From positions 682,001 to 746,000 of the forward strand of contig VRMN01000005.1 of the NCBI GenBank assembly GCA_008690995.1: a DNA stretch of 64,000 nucleotides, in the 5' to 3' direction. This stretch comes from Porphyridium purpureum (lineage: Eukaryota; Rhodophyta; Bangiophyceae; Porphyridiales; Porphyridiaceae). Position 1 is the stretch's first letter. Every line of letters starts with the position of its first letter. Position numbers and translations under genes: made by a program. This document shows positions 50,845 through 61,866 of this stretch, one piece after another. The notes under the pieces are model-generated. The model made no database searches and had not been told where the DNA came from. It saw only the letters and a list, made by a program, of their open reading frames with translations.

Positions 50845-53644
50845 CTCATCGTCGCTCTGCCGTCGATCCCCGACTACTGTCGAGTGCGCCGCCAGTCGCC
50901 GGCGTCGGTTCTCAGAGTCACCAGAAGCACGCCTTTTAAAAGGAAACTCCGATCCAGGTCGAGCCGTGTGTCCGCGCCAACAAGCAGTGCCGTGCCGGAC
51001 GTTCCAGTCACACGCGCACACAGCGCAGCAGGCGACGGGCCTGACGCTTGCCGCGACGCGTGGCTTGCAAGACGCGTACGATGACACTCAGACTGGGTGT
51101 GAATTCGTAGCTGTCATTGGGATGTTCAAGTTTGCAGCGCGGACAGGCAAACGCCGCAGAACGAGCGCTCTGGTTCGACGCGGCCGTTCGACGCGGCCGT
51201 TCGACGCGGCCGTTCGACGCGAACAACAGAACATCAGTGGGTATGGTGCAGGCGATTATCACGTACTGAATCAGAGTTGCGCGCCTGCTTCGCCTGCAAG
51301 GTGTGCTCGACCTCGTCGTGGTGATACACTGGTACGATGCCAACGCGTGCGCGCCCCATGGAAAAGTGCAAGCCCTACCGGCCGGGCTGTGTGCTCGCGT
51401 CGGGTGCTATGGCCTGGGAAGCTGCTTCGCCGCACGGCAAGCGCGAGCACTACCTCTACACGCGGCCCGCTCAGTTGTTTTGTCGCGGCCGCCGCGATCG
51501 GATGGTCTGCGTGATCATTCGCGAAACGTCCGACACCACTTCCTTTGAGCAAACTCGCGAGGTCTGACCCAGAGCGCAGCGCGCCATGAGTGCGTCTGAG
51601 CAGCTTGATGGCGAGACCGGATGCTCCTATCACGAGGTGCTGTCGGTCTGCCAAATTGTAGCGAGCTGACGGGGGCGGACATATGACCATCACTTCGGGC
51701 GGGAGGCGCTGCTGTACGGCTGTGCGCGTATTGTGCAGCGCCACGAGCATTACAAGTAAATGTACGCTGATCTGCCGGCACTCATAGCATCGGACCGCAC
51801 ACTGTTACAAGCAGTCGTCGAACATGCCGCATGCGAGACGCGGACAAAGCTACTCGCGTCGGAAAAGCTCCCAGTCACGTTCCGGACCCGCCGAATCAAA
51901 TTGGAGATGGAGCTGGACCACGCTGTTCCAGAACAAAAAGTGCAGCGCGTTCATTTGTCTGCGAGTGCTGAGCCTATCGAGAGGCACGGACTAGCCTTAG
52001 CCCGCTTTCTCTGAGTACCTTTGCCGGAGATCCAGAGCCAATGACTGGATCAGCAGAATCAATTTGGCCGCGTGCGAACATGCTTGAGTTCTTGGTGATC
52101 GTACGTAGGCTCGTGAGCGAATCAGTCGACACTTGATTACGGAGCCATCCCTTCTTCCGCCGTCCTCTTCATCACAGAGTCGATCGTTGGTGTCGCAATG
52201 TGCTCAGCGCTAAATGCAGCCCTTAAGATCGCAAGCCGCGGATATATTGAGCACTTGAAGCAGATGCAATGTAAACGATCAGGCCGATTCGGAAAATGGC
52301 CCTCGCAGCTGCACGCTCACGCATTTCGCACTGTCACGAACCCACATTGTCACAAGAATTCTTGCGCGCGCTGTTGTGGCTGAAGACAAATTGTTTGCTC
52401 TCTTCAACTTGGACTTCACATGCGTCATTACGTGCTGATGAAGGAAGTCACTCCGTATCAGCCTACTGATAAAATCTGCCGTGATGACCACAACACGCTG
52501 CAGAACGGGCGTATGAAGCGCAGAAAAGTGCTTCTATCCATAATCAGTTGTTACACTGCGTATTTCGAGATAGTTCGTAAACATCCGACTTCCACGCGCT
52601 TATCCATATCCGGCTGCTCCACGAGGCCTGCGTGCTCTTTCTTCACGCTTCTCTGACTGGTCTCCCAGCAGTTGCCACCGCCTCTTCAAATGCCCACTGC
52701 CATTTCGCCTGTTGCGCAGGATGGCCCCGCGTGCTACGCAGTTCCATTTCCAGACTTTCCATTTCGGTTGGATGGGGATTCACGTCTTGTTCTAGATGGG
52801 CACTGTGCTGGGGAGTTAGCATCCTGATCACTCTGACAACACTTACCTGAGTAAGCACCCACAAAGTAACTTTGTCTAGGGGCACGTCACGAAGGCGCTC
52901 AAAGTATGTCTATGTAGCGGTTCGCGTCTTGTGATCGTTCTGAGCACCAGCCGAGCCCCTTTCTCTGTCCGTTCGATGACGACCCACACGCACAAAGGAG
53001 ACTGCGGGGCACCAAAGCACCTTCTCAAAGTGTCAACTAGACCATGCGACGCTTTGGATCATGTCTCTAGGCCTTCCTGATTCGGCGGTCGCAGAGCACG
53101 TAAAGCCCACATATCCCAGACGCGCCCCCAAAGACAGGAAGCGCCACGTGCAGAAGCATGCCCGCAGTAGCCTGTCTGTGCATACTCCTCCGCGAAGCAG
53201 CGCATTCTTTGACCGCTCCACAGTCGACACGTCTCAGGTTCGTCAGGAGTATACTGACCCCCCACTACACTTTCGCCTTTGTCACGGAAGACAACCATAG
53301 GCGCAAGGTGAGCGCTGGCATCGAAAACGGTACTGCTTTGGCCTGCCATAAGAAATGCACTGAAGGAAGACTTACCTTTGGCTTGCACAAGGCCACGTTC
53401 AATATCGGGCTTGGCAGGTACAATCTCGATACCCGCAAGCACAACGCGCTAGGTCCCGACTGTGTTTCAGATCCAAAAAAAATTCAAGGTCAGACTGGGA
53501 CATCGGAAGATGAAATCATTCATCAGAGTGTGCCAGCTCGAGCCGCCCCTGTGTCGACCTCGTACCGCGACAGGGCTGAACTCTGAACTGAGCAGTTGTC
53601 TCGCCGTTTCTTCTTCTCTCTTTCAATGCTTTCCGCGAGATCTG
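50845..53644. other. Long spacer with possible decayed coding remnants
   Basis: 2.8 kb with no intact gene. Short plus-strand frames at 51,337-51,567 and 51,760-52,014 have protein-like composition, with stops between them, and might be remnants of one lost gene; I do not recognise it. A large plus-strand frame over 50,624-51,514 lies mostly antisense to PUS7 and is not a gene. Confidence 0.4.
51173..51222. repeat. 13-bp tandem repeat
   Basis: About 3.8 direct copies of GTTCGACGCGGCC upstream of the PUS7 gene. Confidence 0.9.
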
Positions 53645-55396
53645 CTATCGTAAGGAACGCGTCGAGTATCCTCTGGCGCAGAACAAACGATCAAGAGGAT
53701 GCCCGGGTGACTGCTGACGCATTAGCTCACCACTTTCGTGATTACTCCTCGTGCTCAGAATAGATGCGTTCGCTCGAGGAAACGCATCCAGGATAGCTCT
53801 CGTCCAGAGCGGAATATTATGTGCGACGCGAGAAGAAAAGACTACGCGCTTCAGGGTGTCTGGATCGTCTGCAATATCAGCGGCCTTTTTCAACAGCAAC
53901 TTGGAAAATGCCTTGGCAATGGTGAAATGTTTCAGGAACACCCCGCTTGAGTCTGTATCGCACATCGCTGCGCGGTAGGGGCCTCTCGGGATTTGCTCAA
54001 CTTCATGAACCGAAGCGGGCCAGAATCCGTTCCAAACATTGCAACGCATTGCAAACTTCCTGCCATTGAAAAAGCTTCTTTTGCATGACTCAATAATGCT
54101 TTCTGTTGATCGGTTTTTGTAGAGGGCATCGAGCGCCGTAATGCTGAGCTGACTACTACCTGTAGCCCTAAACAGAGCATGTTTCTCCATCCAAAGAGAG
54201 CTAACTCGCTTCATGTTCGCGAGGTAAAAGGTCAAGGAATGATCAGCGGCGAGTTCATTGTCCATCACCTGTACTGGATGTGCAAGCTGAGACACCACGG
54301 ACTCCAAAGAGTCGTTATTCGTACTGAACACCCGCTCTGACCCAAATGAGATCGCTTGCGCAAAGTGTCCAAAAACTTCATTCCAAGACATGTCTTCGAA
54401 AGGCCATGTCAGCACTTCGTCGAGATCCACAAAAAGCACCCACTCACTATTGAGATGCATGGCTTTCAGCCAGCAGTCAAGTTGAGCCAATCGCTGGCCA
54501 TGGTAGTGTGACTTGCCGTTCCAGCCGTCGAGGAATATCGTCTCTAAACGAGGATGCGCTCCACGAACAGCGAGACTCAAAACCTCGCTGTCCGAATAGA
54601 CAAACAAATGATCCATCCCGTGCACCTCTTGATAGTACTGGGCATACTGTGCGACGTACGAGCGAAAGCGATGCATCTGGTGGACGAATTGGGCACCAAA
54701 TAAAGTCGGTACGCACACAGTTAGCCCACGTGGCTTGTACGGTCGCAGCGTACGCGCAAATTCGGTACGAATGTCCAGAAAGCGAATAGCATGCTGAGAT
54801 TTCACTGCGGATTGAAAGTGCTTTTCCACGCGCCCCAAATCGAAGAAGCATAATACGACAGCAGCGCCCCATCTGCCGCGCTCCTCCTTAAAATTCATCT
54901 TTATCCACACCGTCTGGGATTCAAGCATATTGTCGATCACGCACGCATCCTGGAGCTCTTGAATGTGCGCCGTGGCGTTTGTAAACACATACTCGAGACG
55001 GTACGATACGATGGCCACAACGAAACCTTCTGGATCGACGCCAGTCGACGGCGGCACGCGCTCCGTGCTGTAAGGCAACGCATACGCTTTCAGCCACAAT
55101 CCTTCTTCTTCCTCAGTTGTCATTTCTCCCGCGCCCAAGCGAGCTAATCGCTGGCCTTCTGAATACGAACGGCTTGGAACATCTTCGTGTCGTGGAGCAA
55201 AGTCGGACTTCACATTTTGAGCGCAAAGCGACACGATGAACGAGATGGGCACTAAAACCATCCAAGACCGGCACACGCAAGACGATCTACTTCGCGGCAC
55301 GCGCCCGAGGCATCTTGAGCTCACAGTGCGCGTACCCAACATCGCACTTGCGTCACAAGTTTCGGCAATCTGCCTGCCACGACCATCAGGTCGCAT
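53645..55396 (-). CDS. Type II membrane glycosyltransferase, GT92 (DUF23)-like
   Basis: 583 residues from the ATG at 55,396 (alternatives at 55,342 and 55,261; the frame opens at 55,504 without ATG). A short hydrophobic anchor (MVLVPISFIVSLCA) follows the third ATG, so the start is uncertain. The catalytic region fits GT92: AQYAQYYQEVHGMDHLFVYSD, then QRLAQLDCWLKAMH leading to WVLFVDLDEVL, the acidic metal-binding motif. A later WMEKHALFRATG and VHEVEQI resemble the family C-terminus. GT92 enzymes transfer hexoses such as galactose onto glycans. Third glycosyltransferase within 12 kb, suggesting glycan assembly is a theme, though not an operon. Confidence 0.65.
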   Translation of the reverse strand: MRPDGRGRQIAETCDASAMLGTRTVSSRCLGRVPRSRSSCVCRSWMVLVPISFIVSLCAQNVKSDFAPRHEDVPSRSYSEGQRLARLGAGEMTTEEEEGLWLKAYALPYSTERVPPSTGVDPEGFVVAIVSYRLEYVFTNATAHIQELQDACVIDNMLESQTVWIKMNFKEERGRWGAAVVLCFFDLGRVEKHFQSAVKSQHAIRFLDIRTEFARTLRPYKPRGLTVCVPTLFGAQFVHQMHRFRSYVAQYAQYYQEVHGMDHLFVYSDSEVLSLAVRGAHPRLETIFLDGWNGKSHYHGQRLAQLDCWLKAMHLNSEWVLFVDLDEVLTWPFEDMSWNEVFGHFAQAISFGSERVFSTNNDSLESVVSQLAHPVQVMDNELAADHSLTFYLANMKRVSSLWMEKHALFRATGSSQLSITALDALYKNRSTESIIESCKRSFFNGRKFAMRCNVWNGFWPASVHEVEQIPRGPYRAAMCDTDSSGVFLKHFTIAKAFSKLLLKKAADIADDPDTLKRVVFSSRVAHNIPLWTRAILDAFPRANASILSTRSNHESGELMRQQSPGHPLDRLFCARGYSTRSLR

Positions 55397-58300
55397 GAAA
55401 TCCCAAAGGCACCTCAACAACAAAGGAAGGAAAGTGCGCGGCAACCCGCCGAGGCAACGGGCGCATCCCTGACTTGGAGAGAAGGTTCCTTTCACAAGGA
55501 CCACGTGGGGAACCGTGGCGCAAGCCTGCGGTTATGCGACTCTTCACGCGTACGTAATTCTTTCAATTACAAGCTTGACCTTCTGAATCAACGCTTGAGC
55601 AAATGCGCACATTGTTGGCGCGAGCGTCGTTAAATCGCTGTGTGCAGCCTCGGCTAGACTCCAGCTGACAGAAGATTCGATCGATCGCCTCGCGATGCGA
55701 GATGCAGACGGCCCGCGGGAAAAGGATTAGCACCACAGCTGGCGTGCAACCCGCGAATGAGACACAGAACGGTGAGACACGTCCGGAAGCTCTCAACATG
55801 GACAACGACTAGAGGTGAGGCTACTGATCTCATTCTCACTTTCCGAGTTGTGTTTGAGGTTTTGGCGAGCAATAGATCGATCCTTTATCTGCTTGATTCG
55901 CAGCCTGCGCGACAGAGCGATCTTGGCGCTGGCGCGAGGGCAGATGGGCGCGGTAAACAGGCGTCGTTCGTAAAGCGCCTTGCTCCTGCACCAATACGGA
56001 GCAAACTCATTGGCCATGAGGGCCTGTTGATCGCAATGCTGAAGCGATCTTTCGAGATACCAACTGACCATTCACGTACGTACGCGCCCGGCGATGGTCG
56101 TCACCTGACCAACACGGCATTCCTGGTTCAAAATCTGTCGTCGGGTGACACCAGGACACTCGCTCGACACGGCGAGTGAGAGTCCCTGAGTGATGGTGTC
56201 GAGATTCTGGATCGACAGAGGGAGGCTCGAGATGAGTAAGGGCGGTGGTTCCAGCTGTGTTTGCACCGCGCATCGTGCACTCGCGAATGCCAGGACGTGG
56301 TACTCGTTGGGAACATTGTGTGGCTACTTGAGCTCGTGGAAATCAACACGCGTCTGTGCTTTCCGACGCGCACACAACACAAACCGTTGCTGTCGCATTG
56401 GTTAATCCGGAGGCTGATAGTTTTTAGAAAGCAGACCGGTTCTTGTCGCTGAACGACCAGGCAAAAGAATCATTTATGGCCGTGACGGACCCGATCGGGT
56501 AAAAGCAGAGGAGCACGGCCATGTGTGGCGACTCAGTTACAGAGGACGATTCACTTGCACAAGCAAATTATTCTCGCGTCGTTCAGAATAAGAGCTTGGA
56601 GACAGAGCCCCTGCCATTTTCCAGTGTGTCGTTCGCTGGTGCCGCGTGACGAAATAGACCACTTCTCAGTTTTTCACTGCGAAGTTCACGAACTCGAGAA
56701 GAAGCAGAATCTTGTGCCGGGCGTGCTGGGCTGCGCGCGTACGGTAGATCTGCTGGTACGCACCCGGTATGCCGCGAGCGAAACTTGGGAGCCTGCCCTG
56801 TTTGACAGTCGTGCTCCGACTGGACGTTTGGAGAGCCTGACAGTGTGTCTCACTCGGCGCATCCCGTTCCAGTGCGCAGCGGAGCGCACAAGCTCGACAC
56901 TGCAGAGAGTGGATTTGTTAGAGCAAATTGGTTCATTTCAAGTCACAAGGTTCCGCTAAATCCTTGTCGGAGAAGTTCTTCGCCTTTTGTTGGAGCTGCA
57001 AGGTAACGCGATGGTCGGTGCGCTGGACTTTGACTAGCAACACCGGCGGTGCAAACGTGCAACAGAGCATTGGCAGAGCGTTGTTTTGAGCGAGGAACCT
57101 GCTCCATTGTGCTGTTTCACGTAAGCCTGACTTCAAGCGATCAGGCTCTGTTGTGTTTGATCCGAGACGCGCTAAACGCCGTGCTTGGCGACAGGCGCTC
57201 TCCGCGTGGGGGCGAAAGTCATGCGTCCGTACGCTTCGCCCGTCAATTTTACTGCCCACACCGTGTTGGAAATCTGTTTGACACACCGCGGAAAGTGTGT
57301 GCGAGAAGATCGAATATTGTCTTGTGAACCGGCGCTCTTTGTGGTCGTTCGATCCGGCTATAACCTGTCCGCTTATGAATGAGAGCTTTCTTGTCATTGT
57401 AATTACTTCTGTGGACGCTCTCGCGAAGTTGAGACATCATGGGTCGAATCGAACGCGCTTAGGTTTTCATAAATTGTGGCCAGGACGCGCGTTCATGTCA
57501 ACTTTGACGACGATGAGTACGGTCTGCTGTTCGCGGATAGGAAATGGTCCGACCATGGCCAGCAAGTGATTTCACAATAGGCACTTCCGGTGGAGCGTCG
57601 GGTTGCGCTTCTGGCGCGCTTACTAGGGACCGGAGGATTCTGCTTTTATTTTGGCAATATAGGTCTCACATTGAGTCTGCCCGGTCAGGGAAGTGGATGT
57701 CGAGTTTGCATGGATCCGAGCAGCGATGATACAGGCGACAGCAGAAATCAGTCTGATGGCACTGTCGCCACCGGCGTGATTATGAAATATCTCCGAGCGG
57801 CGACCAAGTTGTTCTTTCAGTAGGAGATGGTCCCGATTGCATCCTCTGGACATGCTGCGGCATTTGAGACGCTTTCATTCGGCACTCTGTGCAGCGCGCT
57901 GCAGCGCAAATAGGATATACAATGTGTACGCTTGGCCCGACTCGTGGATAGTTTTGAGATTGTACACGTGCCGCAACGCGGCGTCTGTATTCACGTGTTC
58001 CGAGTACGCAGAGCAGGGGACTTACCTGGATGAATGAGCCGTAGCGAGAAAGGGGAAATCGTCATGGTTTGAAATGATTCTGCGAGTCAGCCGGAATGGT
58101 CCCCGACTGGGTGGGTCTTCAGTCAGAAGCTAAACGAGGCCAAGAAGATGCTTGAACTTGCCGCGTTGCTTTGCCAGGAGACACAGCAACACACACGTGC
58201 GGCGGGCGAGCCTGAATTGTACGGTGGAAGGTTTTATGTGCGCGACAAAATGTATGCGGGTCTGCTCAATGACACTCACAAATTTGAGGCGGCGTGAAGT

Positions 58301-58538
58301 CGAATTGAAGCTTCCGTGGCGGAAGAATGGTAAGGGAACATTCGGCGCGCGAGAGGCCAAACAAGACGCGAGACAATTACTCACCGGACCGCTCTTGCGA
58401 GTTTCGAAGTATTTCGTGTTTCACTAAAACTCTCATCACTTCTTAGTTTATAGCAGCAGCTCAACCAACCAGGTACACGCACTCAACAGCTTTTTTTCTA
58501 CACGGCACAAATATGTTTGAGTTTTTTGCACTAGTGGG
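55397..58538. other. Long spacer with possible decayed coding remnants
   Basis: 3.1 kb with no intact recognisable gene. A plus-strand frame at 56,525-56,959 has protein-like composition in its second half, and other short frames follow at 57,049-57,327 and 57,590-57,823. They could be pieces of one degraded gene; no family is recognised. Confidence 0.4.
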
Positions 58539-60008
58539 ATGGAGCTGTCTTTGCCAGTGGCATTCGACGACGCGGCCGGTTCGCGCAAGGTTTTCGAGGA
58601 CACGCTGAGCTTCCTCATCTCGTCGCATGGTCAGACGCACAGTCTGTCGGCGGTGCTACTCGACCATGTCCAAGACTACTTCTCGGCGCCCGACGCGCGT
58701 CTTTTTCGGTTTCTAATAGGCAAACTCTTGTCGGCGAACTCCGTACAGCATGAGGATATGCTAGAGGATGTGCTGCTTCACCTCCGCGATGCCTTTTACC
58801 GTCTGCGCATGAACAATGGTCGAGGCGGCTCCAAGGGTCCTCAAGTACAGCATGGTTGTCTGTCACCGCTTGGCTTTTGTGAGCAAACGCAAGAGGGCGG
58901 TGTCGGCTCGTCGGAGGTGTTCTGGGACGTCCTAGAAGAAATACTCAGCTCAGTGGCCGACGCCAAAGTCCCAGAGCGCCTGCTGCACTATACCGCGAAC
59001 GGCGAATGTCACACTTTGCGAAATGACGCAAGCCGTGCGCACCACTCGAGTCTGGTTGAGTTCTACTTCGAATGGGAAAAACCGCGGGCAGCGACAGGCC
59101 ACGGCAAAAGACGTGCGTCTGAGTGGGAGCACGAGCTGATGGAAGCAGACGAGCATGAGGAGACTGGCGCCGGAACTCGGAAAAGTGCTGCCCAGTTGGT
59201 TGTGGAGCGCCAAGCTTTGCGGTTGCGCAGCTTGAACTTTTTATGTTCTTTCGCGGCGCATGTGTTGAGCATAGGGCCTGTCGACGACGATGGCCATCGT
59301 GGTGCCGCAGGTAGTAGCACGACGAGAAGCACGGCACTTTGTCGTGCGGGCGGCTGGGCCGTATTGTTTGCAAATCTCGGCAGACACCGCGCTGGCAGAC
59401 CGGTGGTGCAGGTGCGAAAGGTGCTGGCGAGGTTGCACAATGCCTCTACGATGCGTCGTTCATGGAATCATCGTGAAGATGACGACGGCCATGAATTGTC
59501 GGGAGCGCCATTTGAACATTGCATATCGTCGTTTTGCGATTCCGTGTCGCTTTCCGAACGAGAAGAGCTCGCCGACGCGCTTCTGGAGTACTGTTTACAC
59601 ATTCCAGTCGAAGCCTACATGAGCCTCGCGCTTTTCATGAGTGGCATTGCGCACAGCTGGGTGCGCTTCAAAGTTGCGTACAAACTGATGCTTAAGCGAT
59701 ATCCGCTTGCTGTTCATGTCAGAAGTGGTGCGCGCGCGGTATCGGCCGGGACGTCGTTCCTGTGGCGCGAATGGGAGCTGCAATGCCTTCCTCGACGTCC
59801 GCCGCCGTCTCATCCTGAAAGCGCAGCTCTGCTGAAAGTGTTGCTTCGTGTCGTGTTTGACTCTGCCGTGGAGCTCGCGCAGGCTGAGAGGATGGCACAT
59901 GAGAATCGAGGCGTGGTAGACGCATCCGCAGGTACTGAGCCTTTCGATGTGAGGGTGGAGCTGGCCTCACGGTGTCGTGAACTGGATGCACACTTGGACT
60001 CTTTTTAG
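58539..60008 (+). CDS. Hypothetical host protein
   Basis: 489 residues from an ATG, intact. Mostly helical-looking, with charged and low-complexity linkers (about residues 180-205 and 245-265). Recognisable features are a Leu-rich N-terminus (LSAVLLDHVQDYF, LFRFLIGKLL) and repeated hydrophobic helices near VEAYMSLALFMSGIAHSWVRF. No signal peptide or catalytic motif seen. I cannot assign a family. The long uninterrupted frame with reasonable protein composition supports a real gene; expression evidence would settle it. Confidence 0.7.
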   Translation: MELSLPVAFDDAAGSRKVFEDTLSFLISSHGQTHSLSAVLLDHVQDYFSAPDARLFRFLIGKLLSANSVQHEDMLEDVLLHLRDAFYRLRMNNGRGGSKGPQVQHGCLSPLGFCEQTQEGGVGSSEVFWDVLEEILSSVADAKVPERLLHYTANGECHTLRNDASRAHHSSLVEFYFEWEKPRAATGHGKRRASEWEHELMEADEHEETGAGTRKSAAQLVVERQALRLRSLNFLCSFAAHVLSIGPVDDDGHRGAAGSSTTRSTALCRAGGWAVLFANLGRHRAGRPVVQVRKVLARLHNASTMRRSWNHREDDDGHELSGAPFEHCISSFCDSVSLSEREELADALLEYCLHIPVEAYMSLALFMSGIAHSWVRFKVAYKLMLKRYPLAVHVRSGARAVSAGTSFLWREWELQCLPRRPPPSHPESAALLKVLLRVVFDSAVELAQAERMAHENRGVVDASAGTEPFDVRVELASRCRELDAHLDSF

Positions 60009-60950
60009 ACATGCCGATGGTGATGCCTCTTGATTTTTCACGGAGACCATTGCAGGCTTTGGGTCACCTGCTGCATGCTTTCGAAGCGCATCAACGTGGT
60101 TGATTTGAACTTGAAGCAGAGGCGCAATCGCGCCGGAACCACCTCTAAACTCAAGCTCATTGGTGCGAGCGCGGTTTTCTGAAGGTGAATCAGTCAGCTT
60201 GACAAGCCAAGTCGCAATGTAGTGTTTCCGTTGGAGTGGGAAGCGTGTGCCTTGCAAATCTTTGACCAGAGAGATGACCACAAGTTAATTTCTAAGCATT
60301 CCTGGGTGGAGAGGACCAAATTGGCTGGCTGTGATCTTGCTTGTTTGCTGGTGCGACGGTAGAGCGCTTGATTGAGCGCTAAAACTTTACATTGAAGCTC
60401 GAGCACAAACTCAAGCTCGAGTGGCTCCGTGGCTCCATGGCTCCATGACCCAATCAAAATGACGGGGACCTGATGCTCTCTCGACACATTCGCTGACATG
60501 ATTCCATTTTTGCTTACCATGTGCGAAATGCAAACAAATGCCACAAAGTCGCGCGCCGCCTTTACCGAAACCGTCTCGACCCCCCGCGACGCATTTCAAG
60601 CTTTGGTGGCCGTGGGTTCAAATGCTGTCATGCTTCAGCGGAGATCGGCAATTCACGTCCTACATTCACGCAGAACACAGCTTGTACAAAAGAACGCCAT
60701 GTTTGAGGTTTTTGCTCGTCACTGCAAAGAAATTCCAATTAAACCCGTGCTTCTCTGTGAGTGCTCGTGCGCGTGCGCGTGACTCATGAGATATGATATA
60801 GGAGAAATACAAGCTGTATCAAGTCGGTGGAAGAAAGCAGCCTGGATTTGCCTTGCATTGCTTTTACAGGAAAGCCGGACTTTGCCATGAGTCCCGAGCC
60901 TCAAATGGCAGATGGATATCCGCTTTTTCGGACGATGCAGCTTCTGTTTT
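60009..60950. other. Spacer without recognisable gene
   Basis: No gene recognised. Includes a short stretch of GGCTCCATG/GCTCGAG repeats at about 60,395-60,450. Confidence 0.45.
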
Positions 60951-60954
60951 CACA

Positions 60955-61381
60955 ACGAGTGCGTTCGCCGTGTATGCAAACTTCACTCCGTCATATTAGT
61001 AGGGAACGGGGGACTGCACTTTCCGCCACTTGCTGATAAATTTTTGTCGACACACAAGTTTCGCTGCACCCGAGACACCCACGGCAAGGAGACGTACGCG
61101 AAGAAGTAACGCGAGTGCATGCAACAGCGAAAGCGGGAGCTGGCAGTGTCCTCAGACACGGACTCGTGAAGTGTAAGACTTGCTCGAGGCCACGGAAAAG
61201 GGACACGAATGCCGCCTCGAACATCTTGAAGGTAGCGGTCAGCGCGATTCGAGGAGGAAAGCGACCGGGTTTTCTTCGACGAGCCTGGGGCCTACTCAGT
61301 CGTGCTACGTCGGTTTTACACAAGGAAGATTTACCCTGGGATGAGCAGACCAGGCAGTTGCTGTCTATATTCGGTTTGTAG
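60955..61381 (+). pseudogene. Decayed Fanzor/TnpB-like nuclease, C-terminal remnant
   Basis: The frame 61,115-61,381 contains GLVKCKTCSRPRKRDTNAASNIL followed by AIRGGKRPGFLRR (given as residue blocks). This fits the C-terminal end of TnpB and Fanzor proteins: a zinc-ribbon C-x2-C, the RuvC-III RDxNAAxNI box with its catalytic Asp, and the Gly-x-x-RP tail seen in Fanzors. Just upstream, in another frame (60,912-61,109), VILVGNGGLHFPP resembles the RuvC-II (GDG) region. A stop and a frame change separate the two, and nothing longer is present, so it is a dead remnant. Fanzors are eukaryotic RNA-guided endonucleases spread by transposons. No transposon ends or guide RNA could be recognised. Confidence 0.6.
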
Positions 61382-61866
61382 TCAGGAAAGGACGCCATGC
61401 GAGTTCAATCTGGCAAAAGTCGTGTCCTTTTGCCTATGTCAATGTTCTTTAATGCACTCACTCGAGCTGCTCATTGTTTTGATCTCGGTATGTGGTCGAA
61501 ACGTCAAACGCAAGATCATGCCCGCTCTGACGTAAGCGGTCAGGAACACGGAGAATCCCGGCTCCTGCAAGTTGCAACACAATCATTCACGACACCATTC
61601 AGATGAGGTACCGCACACTATAGGCGCATGTCACAGCTTGACCGCGGCGGCCTTGAGGCTTTGACAGTCGACGAGTCTCGGTACTCGCACGCACGCTCAA
61701 AGCCTTCGCCGTGCAAACGCGTGGCGCGTGCTCGCTCGATGCATACGTCAGACTCACTGTACCTCTGAGTACAGTGGTGGGTTCTGGAGGTTCAGCGCGC
61801 GCAACCTGCGGCCGATGCAGCTGCGTGTGGAGGAGAGGCATGTCAAGTGCGTGAGGAGTTGACACG
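61382..61866. promoter_or_regulatory. Promoter region of the carrier gene with GTAC inverted repeat
   Basis: 485 bp without a gene. At 61,755-61,776 there is an inverted repeat CACTGTAC-6-GTACAGTG, about 90 bp before the carrier ATG, similar to those in the LTR promoters at 19.88 and 20.44 kb. It could be a regulatory site or an LTR relic. Confidence 0.4.

Noticed and set aside
50624-51514. Long plus-strand frame of 296 codons
   Set aside because: It runs mostly antisense to the PUS7 gene and its 5-prime flank; the Ala/Arg/Ser-rich translation is a by-product of GC-rich coding DNA.
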